From assembly GCA_013396655.1 (NCBI GenBank), contig WBMV01004262.1:362936-426935 (forward strand): 64,000 nucleotides of DNA. Reading direction: 5' to 3'. Below, one piece after another: positions 61,918-64,000 of this stretch. The position numbers were made by a program, and so were the translations under genes. Numbering within the stretch: the stretch's first letter is position 1; each line of letters opens with the position of its first letter. This stretch comes from Campylorhamphus procurvoides. Taxonomy: Eukaryota; Chordata; Aves; Passeriformes; Dendrocolaptidae. Below the pieces are notes generated by a model. That model did not search any database. It was not told the origin of the DNA and saw nothing but the letters and a program-made list of their open reading frames with translations.

Positions 61918-64000
61918 ACAAAAAAAACAACACCCCCCCGCCCCAAACATCACATCTGTAATGAAGGAAAAAAAATCCTGTAAAATCCCCTAGTTTTCAA
62001 AATCTGGAACTCCTGCTTTTCTGTATGCAACTATTAAAGCAAGACCTTCCCAAGATAAACACTTGAGGAACATAAAAATTAAGAACTGAAGACCATTCTA
62101 TATTGAATTCTGTTCCCTGTCACATAATTCCGTTAACAGAGTTATCACATTCCATCTTCAAACTAGTCTGCCTAGCATCTGATAGTTATGTGCTTTTCCC
62201 AGCCATTCCAGTAGTGCTTTGAGTTGATCTCACTTAGGCACACAGCACCAGAACCTGTGCATGATGAGAACTGAGCACCACACTTGCCTTTTATACAGGT
62301 ACATAATCCTTGTAAACTATTTCTATGTACCAATATACCCATGGCTTATTTCTCTGCTGTTACTACTCTACGATGCATGGCTGCATAACAGGAAAAAACA
62401 AGAAAGGAATGGCAAAATATTATTCTTGATCTGCATCTCTGCCTTATTTTATTTTCTTTGGAAAAGGGTCTAAAAGAGAAACTGGTTTACAACTGATTTG
62501 AAAGAAACAGGGTAAAGCCTGAACTGGAAACAGCTGATCTGAAAATAAAGTCATAGAAGCCACTCAGAGTGCGAAAAGAGTTCAAAAGAACCCTCACAGG
62601 ACATGGAAAGAGGTTTTTTATATTTAAATCTTGCAATTTGCTAGGGCAGTCCTACCTTTTCCCAACCCCCTTTTTTAATAGACAAAGTCATTAAGAAGAC
62701 TTTGTAGATGCTCACTTTTTTGATAACTGGGAAGAGGCCCAGGTAGTTTCTTAATTACATTTGGCAGAAACAAGATTCTTTCAAAATTGGCATGCAGCTC
62801 TTGGAAAGTTTTTTCTAAGGTGAACCCAGAACACAAACACATTCACTGAGACAGGATTTGGTGACTGTTCTATTTTATGCTCTATTCAGGACATCTTATA
62901 CTTTACAGACTTAAATTTTTGAAAACATTCATTATACACACATGAACAAGCAAATGCACATTATAAGCTAATTGCATGTGTTTTTTAACAAAAAAAGAGA
63001 ACAGTCCTGTCAGGTGAACATTTATCTTGTCACTGGCTGCACCATCCTACACTAAATTGGAAAATGCTTCTGTTGGTGAAGGTATAGTCGTCATCGAAAT
63101 GGAAGAGGAGTTCACAGAGCAATCACACTAAGGGATATGAAGGAAAATGTAGGAATACCAGGCAATTTTTGAAGAACCATCTATGCCAGTAGATTCATAC
63201 CTGTCCTGCCACATTGCACCTACCAATACAACCCTATCTCACAAGGTCACTAGTAAGGCCTACACAAATGTGTGCATTATAAGATCATCTACACTAGAAT
63301 AGGTAAAGGGGTGATTTTTTAACATCTGCTGAGACACAAGGTTTTAATCTGTCACAATCAAGTTTTCTAAAGTGTAAACAAATAAAACTAATAAAATTTA
63401 ATCAAGTTAAAAACTAATTGAATACAAGATTCATTACTTTATAAATAACATTCCCCAACTGCTGCTGCACCCGAACACTCTCCACCCATGCACATTCTAA
63501 TAGTCTCCAACACTTCAGCCACTACCTTTCAGAGCTTTTAAAATCATTTCTCTTAGTAAAGCTTTATTTAAAGACTGCAAATGGGTTTCCAAAGCTCATT
63601 TCTCAACTAATTGATTCTTTTTATATTCAGGCTCCTGGAAGAGAGATAGCCTTCCCTTTCCTCTAAAACCTCAGTAGTCACTTCTCAGCATATATTAATG
63701 CAATAAGACTTTCCATCTCCTTACTAGTTTTTGCTCAGGAGAGAAGGAACATTAAATACATGGATAGAGCAGACTTTCCTTGCAAAGTGTAGCTTGAAGA
63801 ATCAGCTACCAACTTTTAATGAATCCAAAGTGTTTCCAATCCTCATAAGAAACAGATTAACTGGATTTCTCTAGGAAGCCCCAATGATTACCTTTAAGAC
63901 AAAGAAGCTGAGGGGGATATGGGGGCGCGTGGGTAAGGCAGTTCTGTTAACCTAACTCCTTGCGAACTTAACTTTTTTGATGACTTTTATACTTTCCTAC
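61480..64000 (-). other. ECHDC1: ECHDC1 upstream intron or leader region, no coding exon seen
   Basis: To the right of the first coding exon. No CpG island appears, so the ECHDC1 promoter is probably beyond the window. Apart from the poly(A) tract at 61,861-61,940, I see nothing I can name. Confidence 0.5.
61861..61940. repeat. Poly(A)/A-C-rich tract with 41 consecutive A
   Basis: CAA triplets, then 41 uninterrupted A (61,876-61,916), then ACAAAAAAAACAACA and a C-rich end. No retroposon body is recognisable directly to its left. The true length is uncertain because long homopolymers are error-prone. Confidence 0.9.

Noticed and set aside
1..64000. Search for CRISPR arrays, operons, tRNA/rRNA genes and integrated prokaryotic systems
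   Set aside because: No regularly spaced direct repeats, no dense same-strand gene runs, and no tRNA-like cloverleaf noticed; the DNA is ordinary vertebrate genomic sequence.

Overview
This looks like vertebrate nuclear DNA, almost certainly avian. It has long introns and intergenic DNA, a CpG-island promoter and intron-split genes. It also has a CR1 LINE tail ending in a typical avian CR1 3' sequence, a CR1-type reverse transcriptase relic, and several solo-LTR-like retroviral remnants. One of these (15.9-16.7 kb) I recognise from memory as a family common in bird genomes, probably songbirds; the exact lineage is inference. There is no sign of prokaryotic or organellar DNA.

Two protein-coding genes are supported. 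RNF146 (plus strand) has its whole coding sequence in one exon at 25,683-26,741. Its likely promoter is a CpG island at about 16.66-17.40 kb, followed by an intron of roughly 8.3 kb inside the 5' UTR. Its 3' UTR ends near an AATAAA at 27,421. ECHDC1 (minus strand) is read from 61,477 down to 32,508 in five coding exons that join in frame to 300 codons plus stop. The two genes converge, as I recall them doing on human 6q22.33 between RSPO3 and SOGA3. The ECHDC1 promoter lies beyond the right edge, and 1-15.8 kb is intergenic DNA upstream of RNF146.

Layout: 1-15,872 gene-free, with an ATTC microsatellite, a MIR/L2-like relic and a CTCF-like site. 15,873-16,662 is an LTR in sense orientation directly against the RNF146 island. 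16,663-17,400 is the CpG island with a 28-base N gap. 17.4-25.68 kb is the RNF146 leader intron, with a CR1 tail and a 43-bp tandem duplication. 25,683-27,445 is the RNF146 coding exon and 3' UTR. 27.45-31.4 kb is a quiet gap between the two 3' ends. 31,440-32,045 is an LTR just past the ECHDC1 stop. 32.5-61.5 kb is ECHDC1, whose introns carry three more LTRs, a LINE RT relic and simple repeats. 61.5-64 kb is ECHDC1 5' intron or leader with a 41-base poly(A).

RNF146 is a poly(ADP-ribose)-directed ubiquitin ligase and ECHDC1 is a cytosolic metabolite-proofreading decarboxylase. Nothing links them functionally; they are only neighbours. I do not see a new multi-gene system. The most notable points are a GC-AG intron in ECHDC1, an LTR touching the RNF146 promoter, a GTCACG-motif cluster interrupted by the assembly gap, and an LTR with its own poly(A) signal just downstream of ECHDC1 in the same orientation.
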